Of a DNA stretch of 64,000 nucleotides, positions 34,983 to 43,960 are shown one piece after another. Made by a program: the position numbers and the translations under genes. The stretch is taken from assembly GCF_000426445.1 (NCBI RefSeq), contig NZ_AUFJ01000012.1:248001-312000 (forward strand), read 5' to 3'. Under the pieces are notes generated by a model, which was given only the letters and a program-made list of their open reading frames with translations, was not told the DNA's origin and made no database searches. How positions within the stretch are numbered: the first letter of the stretch is position 1; every line of letters starts with the position of its first letter. The stretch is from Brevibacterium album DSM 18261. Its GTDB lineage: Bacteria; Actinomycetota; Actinomycetes; Actinomycetales; Brevibacteriaceae.

Positions 34983-35855
34983 TCAGCGCAGCGTGGAGAG
35001 GAACGCCGCGAGAGCGGGATTGCTGCTGTCCGGCCGCCACAGGGCGTGGAGGCGGACGACGTCCTCCCGGAAGTCGGAGAAGGACAGGTAGGTGACGCCG
35101 GGGATCCGGCTCCGTTCGGCTGACTCCGGGACGAAGGCGATCCCGTGCCCGCCTGCCACGAGGCTCACCATCGTCATGATCTGGCCGAGTGAGTGCCGCA
35201 CCTGGGACGGATCGATCTCGAAATTGCCGACGATGATGTCGTAGAAGTACCGGGCCTTGGTGGCCGAGTGCATGATGATCGGCTGTCCGCGGATGTCGGA
35301 TCTCACGAGTTCGCGGTCGAGGCGGGCCAGCTCCGAGTCGGCGGGGACCGCCAGCAGCAGCCGCTCCGTGAGGAGCAGCTGTGACTGCAGATGCGGCAGC
35401 GGAGTGTGCAGGCGCCCGAGAGCCACATCGATGCGCTCCTCGTCGAGAGCCTGGAGCTGCTCGGCGGTCACCATCTCCACGAGGTCGATGTCGAGGTCCG
35501 GCAGATCGTCCTTCACGGTGCTGAGCAGACGGCTGAGGGGGCCGAACCCCGCCGCGGCGGTGAAGCCCAGGCGCACGAGCCCACGCCTCCCCGAAGCCAC
35601 CCTCCGTGCGCCCTCCGGTGCCCGCTCGGCCAGCCCCAGGAGCTTGCGGGACTCCGTGAGGAAGAGGCGCCCGGCCGCCGTGAGCTCGACGCTGCGCCCC
35701 CGCCGGTCCAGGAGCTCGGCGCCGACATGGCGCTCGAGCTTCTGGATCTGGCGGCTCAGCGGCGGCTGCGTCATATTCAGCTCGACGGCGGCGCGACCGA
35801 AGTGGAGGTGCTCCGCGACTGCCACGAAGCAGCGCACCTGATCCAGGGTGTACAT
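34983..35855 (-). CDS. LysR family transcriptional regulator
   Basis: 290 residues, helix-turn-helix HFGRAAVELNMTQPPLSRQIQKLE (about 18-41) and an effector domain. The ATG follows GGAG. It is encoded downstream of, and on the same strand as, tctCBA3 and the glucarate-dehydratase-like gene, so it is the local regulator candidate. An ATGC-N8-GCAT palindrome lies 11 bases before its start, and an ATGC-N7-GCAT box precedes tctC3, consistent with control of both. Confidence 0.9.
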   Translation of the reverse strand: MYTLDQVRCFVAVAEHLHFGRAAVELNMTQPPLSRQIQKLERHVGAELLDRRGRSVELTAAGRLFLTESRKLLGLAERAPEGARRVASGRRGLVRLGFTAAAGFGPLSRLLSTVKDDLPDLDIDLVEMVTAEQLQALDEERIDVALGRLHTPLPHLQSQLLLTERLLLAVPADSELARLDRELVRSDIRGQPIIMHSATKARYFYDIIVGNFEIDPSQVRHSLGQIMTMVSLVAGGHGIAFVPESAERSRIPGVTYLSFSDFREDVVRLHALWRPDSSNPALAAFLSTLR

Positions 35856-35865
35856 GGAGGCTCCA

Positions 35866-35881
35866 ATGCTCGTGAGGGCAT
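35866..35881. promoter_or_regulatory. Variant LysR-type palindrome before the lysR gene
   Basis: ATGC (35866-35869) and GCAT (35878-35881) are separated by eight bases, one more than in the three ATGC-N7-GCAT boxes elsewhere in the window. It is very near the lysR start, where autoregulation sites often lie. The rest of the 116-base gap up to tctA3 shows nothing else. Confidence 0.3.
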
Positions 35882-35971
35882 CAAAGTATCAGAGCGGCCC
35901 CCGGGACCGGTCGCTCCGGCGGCGCCACTGACTGCTCTGCCGGAGTGCCCCCGTCTCGCCGCAGTCCCGCC

Positions 35972-37507
35972 TCATCCGCGGTCGGCGGCAGGCTCCTCAT
36001 CGGCCACGACGACCGAGCGCATGGAGCTCTTCTTCCCGAGCACCAGCTTGAGGACCAGGGGGACGAGGAGCACGAGGACGAAGAGCACCAGGATCGTCAC
36101 CGCGATCGGATGGTTCGTCACCTGCGTGACGTCGCCCTGGAACATCATGAGCGAGCGGCGGAAGTTGTCCTCCAGCAGCGAGCCGAGGACGAAGGCGAGG
36201 ACGAGAGGGGCCGGATCGAAGCCCATCTTCTTCATGAGGTACCCGATCACGCCGAAGGCCACGACGACGAGCACCTCGAAGAAGCGGTTGTTGATGGTGT
36301 ACGCCCCGATGCAGACGATCATGAGGGTGATCGGCGCCAGTATGGTGGAGGGGACGTCGAGGATCTTCACGAACAGGCCGATGAGCGGGATCGACAGCAC
36401 GATGAGGATGATGTTGCCCAGGTACATCGAGTTGATGACTCCCCAGAACAGCCCGGGATCCTCGCTGACGAGCTGCGGCCCGGGGGTGATCCCCTGCAGC
36501 ATGAGCGCGCCGAACATGACCGCCATCGTCGCATTGGCGGGGATGCCCAGGGTGAGCAGCGGGATGAAGGAGGAGGTGGCGGCGGCGTTGTTCCCGGTCT
36601 CGGGCCCGGCGACACCCTCGATGGCCCCCTTGCCGAAGCGGCTCGGATCCTTCGCCAGCCGCTTCTCCGTGCCGTAGGAGACCATGGCGGAGACGGTGGC
36701 CCCACCGCCGGGGAGGAGCCCCAGGAAGAAGCCGATGAGGCCTCCGCGGGCGATCGGACCGGCCGACTGCCTGAGGTCCGCCCTGGTGGGCAGCACCTTG
36801 TCCACCTTGACCCGCAGCGGCTGCGGCAGATGGCGTCGCTCCAGCGCGTAGAGGATCTCCGTGAGGCCGAAGACGCCCATCGCGATGGGCACGAACTGGA
36901 GGCCGTCGGCCAGTTCGAGGCTGCCCGCCGTGTAGCGCATCTCGCCGGTGAATCCGTCGCGGCCGATGACCGCGAGCAGCAGGCCTGCAGTCGCCGCGAT
37001 GAAGGCCTTCACCCGTGAGCCGTTCGAGATGGTGGCGACGAGGAGGATGCCGAGCAGGGTCAGCGCGGCGTACTCGGGCGGACCGAACCGCAGCGCCCAG
37101 CCCGAGACGATGGGTGCGACGAAGGTCAGCGCGATGATCGAGATGGTGCCGCCGATGAACGACGCGATGGCACCGATGCCGAGTGCCTTGCCAGCCTGAC
37201 CCTTCTTCCCCATGGGGTAGCCCTCGAGCGCGGTGATCGCGGAGCTGGTCTCGCCGGGGATGTTGAGCAGCACTGCGGTCACGGTGCCGCCGTAGATGCC
37301 GCCGTAGAAGATGCCCGCGAGCATGATGATCGCGGAGACGGGCTCCATGCCATAGGTCAGCGGCAGCAGGATTGCGATGGTCGCCGCCTGGCCGAGGCCG
37401 GGCAGCACGCCGATGACCATTCCGACCAGCACGCCGACCAGGCAGAAGACGAGGTTCATCGGTTCGAGGACAACCGAGAAGCCCTCGATGACAGGTGCGA
37501 AGTCCAT
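35972..37507 (-). CDS. tctA: TctA large permease (system 3)
   Basis: 511 residues with the TctA motifs IGVLPGLGQAATIAILLP, IIMLAGIFYGGIYGG and FFLGLLPGGGATVSAMVSYG, about 12 helices and a charged C-terminus. It is more similar in its motifs to TctA1 than to TctA4 or TctA5. The ATG follows AAAGG. It is the last gene of tctC3-tctB3-tctA3 and is followed, after 116 bases, by the lysR gene. Confidence 0.93.
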   Translation of the reverse strand: MDFAPVIEGFSVVLEPMNLVFCLVGVLVGMVIGVLPGLGQAATIAILLPLTYGMEPVSAIIMLAGIFYGGIYGGTVTAVLLNIPGETSSAITALEGYPMGKKGQAGKALGIGAIASFIGGTISIIALTFVAPIVSGWALRFGPPEYAALTLLGILLVATISNGSRVKAFIAATAGLLLAVIGRDGFTGEMRYTAGSLELADGLQFVPIAMGVFGLTEILYALERRHLPQPLRVKVDKVLPTRADLRQSAGPIARGGLIGFFLGLLPGGGATVSAMVSYGTEKRLAKDPSRFGKGAIEGVAGPETGNNAAATSSFIPLLTLGIPANATMAVMFGALMLQGITPGPQLVSEDPGLFWGVINSMYLGNIILIVLSIPLIGLFVKILDVPSTILAPITLMIVCIGAYTINNRFFEVLVVVAFGVIGYLMKKMGFDPAPLVLAFVLGSLLEDNFRRSLMMFQGDVTQVTNHPIAVTILVLFVLVLLVPLVLKLVLGKKSSMRSVVVADEEPAADRG

Positions 37508-37549
37508 GGGGTCAGTGCCTTTCTCAGGGACGTCGGGCAGCGGGGGCGA

Positions 37550-38095
37550 TCAGAAGAGGTGCGGGATCGAGATGCTCAGCCCCGTCACGAAGATGAGGTA
37601 GAGCGCGAGGACGGCGAGTGCGGCGATGAGCGCGGACTTCAGCAGCTTCTCGCGTCCGAGCACCGTCATCCAGAACACCATGAGGAGGAAGCCGGGGATC
37701 TCGAATCCGATGACGGGCATCAGCTGCACCGCGATGACGATGCTGAGTGCGCCCACACCCACCGAGATCGCCCGGCGGGTGATCCTCTCCGCATCCGTGA
37801 AGGTCTTCGACAGGGCCATGAGGGCGAGGCCGAGGACGATCAGCAGCACCGAGAGGATCGCCGGCCAGGTGCCCGCCCGAGGAGCGGTGAGGGTGCCGAA
37901 ACCGAGGTTCAGAGCCACCGTCAGGGATCCTGCCCCCAGCAGGGTGACGACGATCCCGCTCACCAGGTTCGCCAGGGTTCCTGCCTGCTGCGGTCCCTCG
38001 TCCTGCGGGGCCTCGGGCGGGCCGTCTGCGGCTGCGGGCGTCCGGTCCTCCGGCTCGTGCGCACCGGTGTGAGCGCTGGTCTGCTTCTCCTCCAC
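37550..38095 (-). CDS. tctB: TctB small permease (system 3)
   Basis: 181 residues: a long polar Glu/Pro/Ala-rich N-terminal tail (about 40 residues), then four membrane helices with the PRAGTWPAILSVLLIVLG segment of TctB. A longer frame extends upstream across the end of tctC3, but the GTG at 38095 has GAGGAGGAG six bases before it and lies 29 bases after the tctC3 stop, so it is chosen. Confidence 0.87.
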   Translation of the reverse strand: MEEKQTSAHTGAHEPEDRTPAAADGPPEAPQDEGPQQAGTLANLVSGIVVTLLGAGSLTVALNLGFGTLTAPRAGTWPAILSVLLIVLGLALMALSKTFTDAERITRRAISVGVGALSIVIAVQLMPVIGFEIPGFLLMVFWMTVLGREKLLKSALIAALAVLALYLIFVTGLSISIPHLF

Positions 38096-38124
38096 GGCGT
38101 TCTCCTCCTCGGGCTTCGCGGCCG

Positions 38125-39132
38125 TCAGCTCTGGCTGCCGCCGAGGTCGATGTCGTTCTCCTCGACCAGTGCGGCATAGCGGTCGGCCAGTTCGGTCCAC
38201 TGCTCGCGCACTTCGTCGCCGGAGATCTCCGCAGGGGTGAGGAAATTGTCCTCGTTGAACTGCTTGTACTCCTCCGTCTGGGTGATCTCGGCGACTCCCT
38301 CGCGCAGCGTGTTGAGCATCTCCTCATCGGCGCCTGCGGGCAGTGCCAGCGCGCGGTACTGGGAGACGGGCACGTCGTAGCCTTCTTCCGCGGCCGTGGG
38401 CACGTCGGGGATGTAGTCGACCCGCTCCTCGGCGAAGGTCACGATGGGCTTGATCGTGCCCGCGTCGATCTGAGGCATGGCCTCTCCCAGCTGGATAGTG
38501 GCGACCTCGACCTGGCCGCCCATCACGGCGGTGAGCGCGGGCGCCCCGCTGTCGAAGGGCACCTCGTTGCCTTCCACGCCGGCCTCCTCCATGAGCAGCA
38601 GCTGCGCGAGCTGGCTGCCGGTGCCCACGCCAGCGGTGCCGTAGGTGACGCTTCCCTCCGTTCCCACCAGGTCGTCGACAGACTCGATGTCGCTGTCCGC
38701 GTTCGCCACCATGATGTAGTCGTCCTGCGAGAGGCCCATGACGATATCGAGATCGTCGAGCTCGACCGTTTCCTCTTCGGAGGCCACGAGGGATGTGATC
38801 GTGATCAGGGAGGCGTTGAGCATCACGAGGTTGTACCCGTCCGGTTGCAGGCCGGCGACTTCCTTGGTCGCGACGGCTCCGTTGGCACCCGGCTTGTTCT
38901 CCACGGTCATCGGCACTCCGAGGGCGTTCTGCGAGCCGTCCGCGATTGCTCGGGCGATGAGATCCGTGCTGCCCCCTGCCGCACCCCCGACCGTCAGGCC
39001 GATGCTCTGGGCCGGGTAGTCCCCGTCACTGCCGCCGCTTGTGACATTGCCGCATGCGGCCAGGGAAATCCCCAGGACGGCGGTGGTGGAGAGGGCGAGC
39101 AGACGCCGCGGGGAACGGATCTTTCGGAACAT
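38125..39132 (-). CDS. tctC: TctC-type binding lipoprotein (system 3)
   Basis: 335 residues with lipoprotein signal (lipobox LAAC near residue 27) and the TctC segments VGGAAGGSTDLIARA, VENKPGANGAVA and TYGTAGVGTGSQLAQ. The ATG at 39132 has AAGGAGG five to six bases upstream. The nearest same-strand upstream gene is the glucarate-dehydratase-like enzyme, 242 bases away, with a LysR-type box in the gap. A sugar diacid or aldonic acid would be a sensible cargo. Confidence 0.92.
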   Translation of the reverse strand: MFRKIRSPRRLLALSTTAVLGISLAACGNVTSGGSDGDYPAQSIGLTVGGAAGGSTDLIARAIADGSQNALGVPMTVENKPGANGAVATKEVAGLQPDGYNLVMLNASLITITSLVASEEETVELDDLDIVMGLSQDDYIMVANADSDIESVDDLVGTEGSVTYGTAGVGTGSQLAQLLLMEEAGVEGNEVPFDSGAPALTAVMGGQVEVATIQLGEAMPQIDAGTIKPIVTFAEERVDYIPDVPTAAEEGYDVPVSQYRALALPAGADEEMLNTLREGVAEITQTEEYKQFNEDNFLTPAEISGDEVREQWTELADRYAALVEENDIDLGGSQS

Positions 39133-39256
39133 GGTGCCTCCTTGCAAGGGTCTTCCGATTTGTGGACACCATGTGAGAGGTGTCACCGAATGTGGATGGT
39201 GTCTGAGCTTAGTGAGAGGCATCAATACCTGTCCAAGCCAATATGGGAATCAAAGA

Positions 39257-39271
39257 ATGCCATTAGTGCAT
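39257..39271. promoter_or_regulatory. LysR-type box ATGC-N7-GCAT upstream of tctC3
   Basis: ATGCCATTAGTGCAT has the same ATGC-N7-GCAT frame as the boxes at 12487 and 42878 and the T-N11-A spacing of LysR sites. It lies 124 bases before the tctC3 start in an AT-richer stretch. The LysR protein at 34983-35855 is the likely binder. Confidence 0.45.
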
Positions 39272-39374
39272 CGTTGGATCGCACGCTGGTGGGCGTATGG
39301 GTGCCGGGCCGGTGCAGTGCGCGGAGTGGAGCCCTTATGGGCCTATGTCACTTATGCCGGGGCATGCATCACGG

Positions 39375-40679
39375 TCAGAAGCGGGGGATTGAGGGGCTGA
39401 ATGCCGGCTGGAAGCGGCGCATGTAAGTGGTGTCGTCGCGTGCGGTCAGGCCACAGTCTTCGTACGCGCGGTTGAGGCGGGCGAGCCGGTCTCGGTCGAG
39501 TGTGACCCCCAGGCCCGGCGCGGACGGGACGGCGATGCTGCCGCCGGCGAAAGTGAAGGGTGAGCCTTCGACCACATCGTCATCGGACTGCTTCCACGGC
39601 CAGTGGGTGTCGCATGCATAGTCGATATTGCGTGCCGCGGCGGCGAAGTGCAGCATTGCGGCCAGGCTCACGCCCAGATGCGAATTGGAATGCATCGACA
39701 GCCCCAGGCCGAACGTGTCGGCGATGCCGGCGAGTTCCTGTGAACGCCGAAGGCCGCCCCAGAAGTGGTGGTCGCTGAGGACGATATCGATGCTGCCTGC
39801 GGCGACCGCGGGTGGCAGGTGATCGAAGGCGACGACGCACATGTTGGTCGCCAGCGGCATCGGCACCTGCCCACGGACTTCCGCCATGCCTGCGAAGCCG
39901 GCGGTGGGATCCTCCAGATACTCGAGTGTTCCGCCCAGGCGGCGCCCGATCTCGATGGATGTTTCCACGGTCCAGGCGGCATTGGGGTCGAGTCGCAGTG
40001 GAATGCCGGGAAACCGGGCGGCCAGAGCTTCTATGGCCGAGGCCTCCTGGTGGGGATCGAACACACCGCCCTTGAGCTTGAGTGCGGTGAAGCCGTACCG
40101 TTCGACCATCCATTCCGCCTGGGCGACGATGCCCTCCGGATCGAGCGCTGTGCCGAATCCATCGGCTTCTGCCGTGTCTGGTGTCCGACCGTCACCGGGG
40201 TGGCCGGCCCATTTGTAGAACAGGTATCCGCTGAATGGGATCGATTCTCGGTGACGTCCGCCCAGCAGGGTCGTGACGGGGACGTTCAGCAGTTTGCCCT
40301 GCACATCGAGGGCGGCCACCTCAAGAGGGGCGAACACGCGGTCGAGGTCTGTGGTGCCGGTGACCATGCCGCTGGTGCCATGCCCGCCCGTGAGCGTGTC
40401 GTGTGCGAGGGTCTCGGTGGCCGCGATCCTGAGGCGAGCGATGTCGAACGCGTCGAGCCCGACCAGCTCTGCTCCCACCTTCCGCAGCCTCTGGACGTGG
40501 ACGGCGTCACCATACGATTCGCCCAGACCGTATTCGCCGCTGTCGGTGACCAGCTCCACGATCGATCTCAGGGCCCATGGCTCGTGGACCCCGACGGCAT
40601 TGAGCAGGGGCGGATCGGCGAAGGCGACGGGTGTGACCCGTACTTCGGTGATTGCTGCGGCTGGCTGGTCCTGCATCAT
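39375..40679 (-). CDS. Glucarate dehydratase-like enolase superfamily enzyme
   Basis: 434 residues with a full set of glucarate-dehydratase-type active-site positions: KLK (K201, K203), DPN (D231, N233), E256, N279, D303 and H330 (HSNSH). The chemistry is metal-assisted removal of water from a sugar diacid. It differs clearly from the canonical GudD at 45580-46911 (for example GYLFYKW and SDHHFWGG), so it may act on another acid sugar. ATG 40679 has AGGAG six bases before it; ATG 40676 is equally in frame. A candidate operator GTCTAAGAC (40761-40769) lies upstream. Its neighbours are tctCBA3 and a LysR gene. Confidence 0.87.
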   Translation of the reverse strand: MMQDQPAAAITEVRVTPVAFADPPLLNAVGVHEPWALRSIVELVTDSGEYGLGESYGDAVHVQRLRKVGAELVGLDAFDIARLRIAATETLAHDTLTGGHGTSGMVTGTTDLDRVFAPLEVAALDVQGKLLNVPVTTLLGGRHRESIPFSGYLFYKWAGHPGDGRTPDTAEADGFGTALDPEGIVAQAEWMVERYGFTALKLKGGVFDPHQEASAIEALAARFPGIPLRLDPNAAWTVETSIEIGRRLGGTLEYLEDPTAGFAGMAEVRGQVPMPLATNMCVVAFDHLPPAVAAGSIDIVLSDHHFWGGLRRSQELAGIADTFGLGLSMHSNSHLGVSLAAMLHFAAAARNIDYACDTHWPWKQSDDDVVEGSPFTFAGGSIAVPSAPGLGVTLDRDRLARLNRAYEDCGLTARDDTTYMRRFQPAFSPSIPRF

Positions 40680-40860
40680 TGCATGCTCCTGATCGACGAA
40701 TGTGGTCGCTGTGCTGCCCGCACGGTGCACTTGGAGACGCTAGGTGCCTTTCTGATGCGTGTCTAAGACTATGTGGCTCTCGACCGATGCTTCGAGTGGA
40801 TGAGTGGGTCTCGAGAACCGCCGGACGGGCGCGGGCGAGGTTTGCAGCCGCGCGAGGTCC

Positions 40861-41586
40861 CTACCCCAGCTCCCGTCGCGAGCGGGTGAGGTGCCAGGTC
40901 ATGGCCGCGGCGGCGGCGCGCGCATCGCGGTCCCGGACCGCTCCGATGATTGCGCGGTGTTCCTCGTGCACGGTGCGCGCGTGCTCACCGTCCCCGACGA
41001 TCCGCGAGGCGGGCATGCCGATCATCGCCGGCCCCAGACCCATCAGCGCGCCTGCGATGTACGGATTGCCCGAGGCCTCCGCGAGCGTGCGATGCAGGCG
41101 GTAGTCGGCCTCGAGGCTGTCCGAGGCGTGCGCCCCGGCTGTCTCGACGGCAGTCGCCGCCGCCTCCAGCGCGGCCAGATCGGCCGTCGTGCGGCGCTCT
41201 GCCGCGAGCGCGGCCGCATGAGGTTCGAGCGCGAGCCGGAACTCGAGGAGCGCTGCCGGATCGGGCCTGGTGGGCAGCGCTGCGGCCGCCGCACTCGGAG
41301 GGCGCCCGGTGCCGGCATCGGTGCCGTCGTCGCAGGCGGCAGGCCGGCCCGGATCGTATGCAGCGGAATGGGGCACTGCGAGGACGTAGGTGCCGCTGCC
41401 GCGGGCCGAGCGCACCAGCCCCTCTGCTCGCAGCCTGCCGATGGCCTCGCGGACGACGGTGCGGCTGACCGCATGCTCCCTGGCGAGGTCGTTCTCGCTG
41501 GGCAGGCGCTCACCCGGAGTGAGCGCGCCCGTCACGATCCGTTCGCGCAGCGCCGCGGCCACCGCGGCGGCGAGTGTCGTGGGCAT
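40861..41586 (-). CDS. GntR family regulator with FCD domain
   Basis: 241 residues: winged helix LTPGERLPSENDLAREHAVSRTVVREAIGRLRAEG (about 22-56), an Ala/Pro-rich linker, and an FCD domain with the usual helices and a His-rich metal/ligand pocket (EPHAAAL, YRLHRTLAEASGN). It is 42 bases downstream of the galactarate/talarate dehydratase gene on the same strand. It is the natural regulator of the hexarate genes, with GTATGAC-N13-GTCATAC at 42828-42854 as its likely site. Confidence 0.9.
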   Translation of the reverse strand: MPTTLAAAVAAALRERIVTGALTPGERLPSENDLAREHAVSRTVVREAIGRLRAEGLVRSARGSGTYVLAVPHSAAYDPGRPAACDDGTDAGTGRPPSAAAAALPTRPDPAALLEFRLALEPHAAALAAERRTTADLAALEAAATAVETAGAHASDSLEADYRLHRTLAEASGNPYIAGALMGLGPAMIGMPASRIVGDGEHARTVHEEHRAIIGAVRDRDARAAAAAMTWHLTRSRRELG

Positions 41587-41628
41587 GAGGCTCCTTCCGT
41601 GCGGGCGGTGCCGGTGCGGTGAGGCCGC

Positions 41629-42759
41629 TCACCCCTCGGTGATCGTCACCGAGTCCGTCGTCCAGGCGCGCGCCTGCTCGCTGACCGTGAAGCCCAGGCC
41701 GGGTCGGTCGGGAACGATCATACGGCCGCCGCGCGTCTCCAGGCGCTCCTCGAACAGGGGATCGAGCCAGTCGAAGTGCTCCACCCACGGCTCCCGCGGG
41801 TAGCAGGCGGCCAGATGCAGATGGATCTCCATCGCGAAGTGCGGTGCGAGGTCCAGGCCCGCCTCGTCCGCCAGCCGGGCCAGCCGGAGGAACTGGGTGA
41901 TGCCTCCGACCCGCGGGGCATCGGGCTGGATGATGTCGCAGGCGCCGTGCCGGATGAGCTCGCGGTGCTCGGCCACGGAGGCCAGCATCTCGCCGGTCGC
42001 GATGGGCGTGTCGAGGGCGTGGGCCAACTGTGCGTGCCCCGCCGCGTCATAGGCGTCCAGGGGCTCCTCGATCCAAACGAGGTCGAGGTCCTCGAAGCGG
42101 CGGCCCATGCGCAGCGCCGTGGCGCGATCCCACTGCTGATTCGCATCGACCATGAGCGGCACCTCGCCGATGTGCTCGCGCACCGCGTTCACGCGGCGCA
42201 CGTCCTCGGCCGTGTCCGGCAGCCCCACCTTGATCTTGATGCCGCCGATCCCGGCCTCGACGGACCGTGAGGCCGCCTCCTTCACCTCCTCGAGTGAGGC
42301 GGAGAGGAATCCTCCGGAGGTGTTGTACGTCCGCACGGAGTCCCGATGCGAGCCCAGCAGCTTGGCCAGGGGGAGACCCGCACGCTTGGCCTTGAGGTCG
42401 TAGAGGGCGATGTCGATCGCCGCGAGCGCCTGCGTCGCGACCCCGGACCGTCCCACCGAGGCGCCGGCCCACAGCAGCTTCGCGTACAGCTTCTCGATGT
42501 CGTTGGGGTCCTCGCCGATCGCGGCGCCCGCGACCTCCTTCGCGTGCGCGTACTGGGCGGGGCCGCCCGCCCGCTTCGAGTAGCTGAAGCCCACCCCCTC
42601 GTGCCCCTGCTGCGTGCGGATCTCCGCGAACAGGAAGACGACCTCGGTCATGGGCTTCTGGCGGCCGGTGAAGACCTTGGCGTCGGAGATGGGGCGGGCC
42701 AGGGGCAGCGTGACGGACGACAGGGTGATCGACGCGATGGCGTCAGGTGAGTACGGCAT
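41629..42759 (-). CDS. L-talarate/galactarate dehydratase (enolase superfamily)
   Basis: 376 residues of the mandelate-racemase subgroup: base pair KIK (K175, K177), metal ligands D205, E231 and E257, N207, and the His-Asp dyad D280/H307. Sequence stretches such as GFSYSKRAGG, KLLWAGASVGRSG, VDANQQWDR and WIEEPLDAYD agree with what is known of the L-talarate/galactarate dehydratase family. It converts galactarate (or talarate) to 5-keto-4-deoxyglucarate, the substrate of KdgD, which is encoded divergently. The GntR gene follows downstream. Confidence 0.9.
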   Translation of the reverse strand: MPYSPDAIASITLSSVTLPLARPISDAKVFTGRQKPMTEVVFLFAEIRTQQGHEGVGFSYSKRAGGPAQYAHAKEVAGAAIGEDPNDIEKLYAKLLWAGASVGRSGVATQALAAIDIALYDLKAKRAGLPLAKLLGSHRDSVRTYNTSGGFLSASLEEVKEAASRSVEAGIGGIKIKVGLPDTAEDVRRVNAVREHIGEVPLMVDANQQWDRATALRMGRRFEDLDLVWIEEPLDAYDAAGHAQLAHALDTPIATGEMLASVAEHRELIRHGACDIIQPDAPRVGGITQFLRLARLADEAGLDLAPHFAMEIHLHLAACYPREPWVEHFDWLDPLFEERLETRGGRMIVPDRPGLGFTVSEQARAWTTDSVTITEG

Positions 42760-42827
42760 TGTCCTCTTCCTCGGGTTGGGGGTCAGCGGGAGCGAGGTCC
42801 TCTCAGACCACGGTGCCCAGGCAATGA

Positions 42828-42854
42828 GTATGACAACTTCTCATAAAGTCATAC
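42828..42854. promoter_or_regulatory. Candidate GntR operator in the hexarate divergent promoter
   Basis: GTATGAC (42828-42834) and GTCATAC (42848-42854) are perfect 7-bp arms around a 13-base AT-rich spacer; on the minus strand each half is preceded or followed by AGTTGT. It sits between the divergent galactarate dehydratase and kdgD genes. The FCD-type GntR protein at 40861 is the likely binder. Confidence 0.55.
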
Positions 42855-42877
42855 AACTGTTCGGAGAGGGAATGCCG

Positions 42878-42892
42878 ATGCGTCTAGAGCAT
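42878..42892. promoter_or_regulatory. ATGC-N7-GCAT box upstream of kdgD
   Basis: ATGCGTCTAGAGCAT, extended to GATGC-N7-GCATC, is the third copy of the ATGC-N7-GCAT frame in the window. It lies 85 bases before kdgD, next to the GntR operator candidate, so the hexarate genes might also answer to a LysR-type regulator encoded elsewhere in the region. Confidence 0.4.
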
Positions 42893-42977
42893 CACATGAT
42901 TCGATAACGGGCTTGGACGTGCATGATCGGCCGCTCCTACGCTCGGGAGGACATCGGTCCGTTCACCAAGGAGAGCC

Positions 42978-43910
42978 ATGAGCCAGTTCGCCCCCGAAGA
43001 CCTCGCCGCCCACCTCAAGGACGGCCTTCTGTCCTTCCCCGCCACCGCCTTCGACGCCGCGGGCGAGGTCGATCTCGCCAAGGTCTCCGAACACGTCGCC
43101 TGGCAGTCGAGCTACGGCGTCGCAGGCCTCTTCGCCGCAGGCGGCACGGGCGAGGGCTTCAGCCTCACCCCGGCCGAGGCCAAGGACGTGGTCGGCGCCG
43201 CGGTCGCGGCCTCGCGCCCCGAGGTGCCGGTGCTGGGTTCCGCCGGCGGCAGCACCCGCCAGGCGGTGCAGAATGCGAAGGACGCGCAGGAGGCAGGCGC
43301 CGAGGGTCTGCTCGTGCTGCCCCCGTACCTCACCGAGAACGACCAGGAGGGCCTGTACCGGCACGTCTCCGCCGTCTGCGAGGCGACGGACCTGGGCATC
43401 ATCGTCTACAACCGGGCGAATGCGCACTACGCTCCGGAGACCGTCGCCCGGCTCGCGGACGTTCACGCGAACTTCATCGGGTTCAAGGACGCGCACGGCG
43501 ACATCGAGCACCTCGCCAAGATGTACGCCCTCAACGGCGACCGCCTCTTCTACCTGGGCGGGCTCCCTACCGCCGAGACCTTCGCCCTCCCGCTCCTGCA
43601 GCTCGGCCTGAGCACCTACTCCTCCGCCATGTTCAACTTCGTCCCGGAATTCGCCCTCGAGTTCTACGCGGACGTCCGCGCGCAGGACCGCGATGCGGTG
43701 AATGAGAAGCTCAACCGCTTCGTCTTCCCCTACCTGGACATCCGTGATCGGGTGAAGGGGTACGGCGTGTCCATCGTCAAGGCGGGTCTGCGGGCCATCG
43801 GCCGTGACAACGGCCCCGTCCGCGCACCGCTCCAGGACCTCACCGAGGCGGACCTCACCGATCTCAGCGCCCTCATCGAGCGGGCCGGCATCGCACCGGC
43901 GACGCACTGA
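42978..43910 (+). CDS. kdgD: 5-dehydro-4-deoxyglucarate dehydratase
   Basis: 310 residues of the dihydrodipicolinate synthase/N-acetylneuraminate lyase superfamily: GGTGE (55-59), Tyr144 (VYNRAN) and Schiff-base Lys170 (GFKDAHGD). The Asn-Arg after the Tyr and the overall fit to KdgD indicate the decarboxylating dehydratase that turns 5-dehydro-4-deoxy-D-glucarate into 2-oxoglutarate semialdehyde, CO2 and water. The ATG follows AAGGAG. It is followed by the semialdehyde dehydrogenase gene, which takes its product. Confidence 0.93.
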   Translation: MSQFAPEDLAAHLKDGLLSFPATAFDAAGEVDLAKVSEHVAWQSSYGVAGLFAAGGTGEGFSLTPAEAKDVVGAAVAASRPEVPVLGSAGGSTRQAVQNAKDAQEAGAEGLLVLPPYLTENDQEGLYRHVSAVCEATDLGIIVYNRANAHYAPETVARLADVHANFIGFKDAHGDIEHLAKMYALNGDRLFYLGGLPTAETFALPLLQLGLSTYSSAMFNFVPEFALEFYADVRAQDRDAVNEKLNRFVFPYLDIRDRVKGYGVSIVKAGLRAIGRDNGPVRAPLQDLTEADLTDLSALIERAGIAPATH

Positions 43911-43960
43911 GCGAGCGCATCCGGCAGGCTGACCAGGAACACAGCAGAAGGGAGAGCAGA

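Noticed and set aside
39331..39365. GCCC-TTAT-GGGC and ATGCC-GG-GGCAT hairpins after the glucarate-dehydratase-like gene as a terminator
   Set aside because: Arms of four and five base pairs are too weak to call, and no T-run follows.
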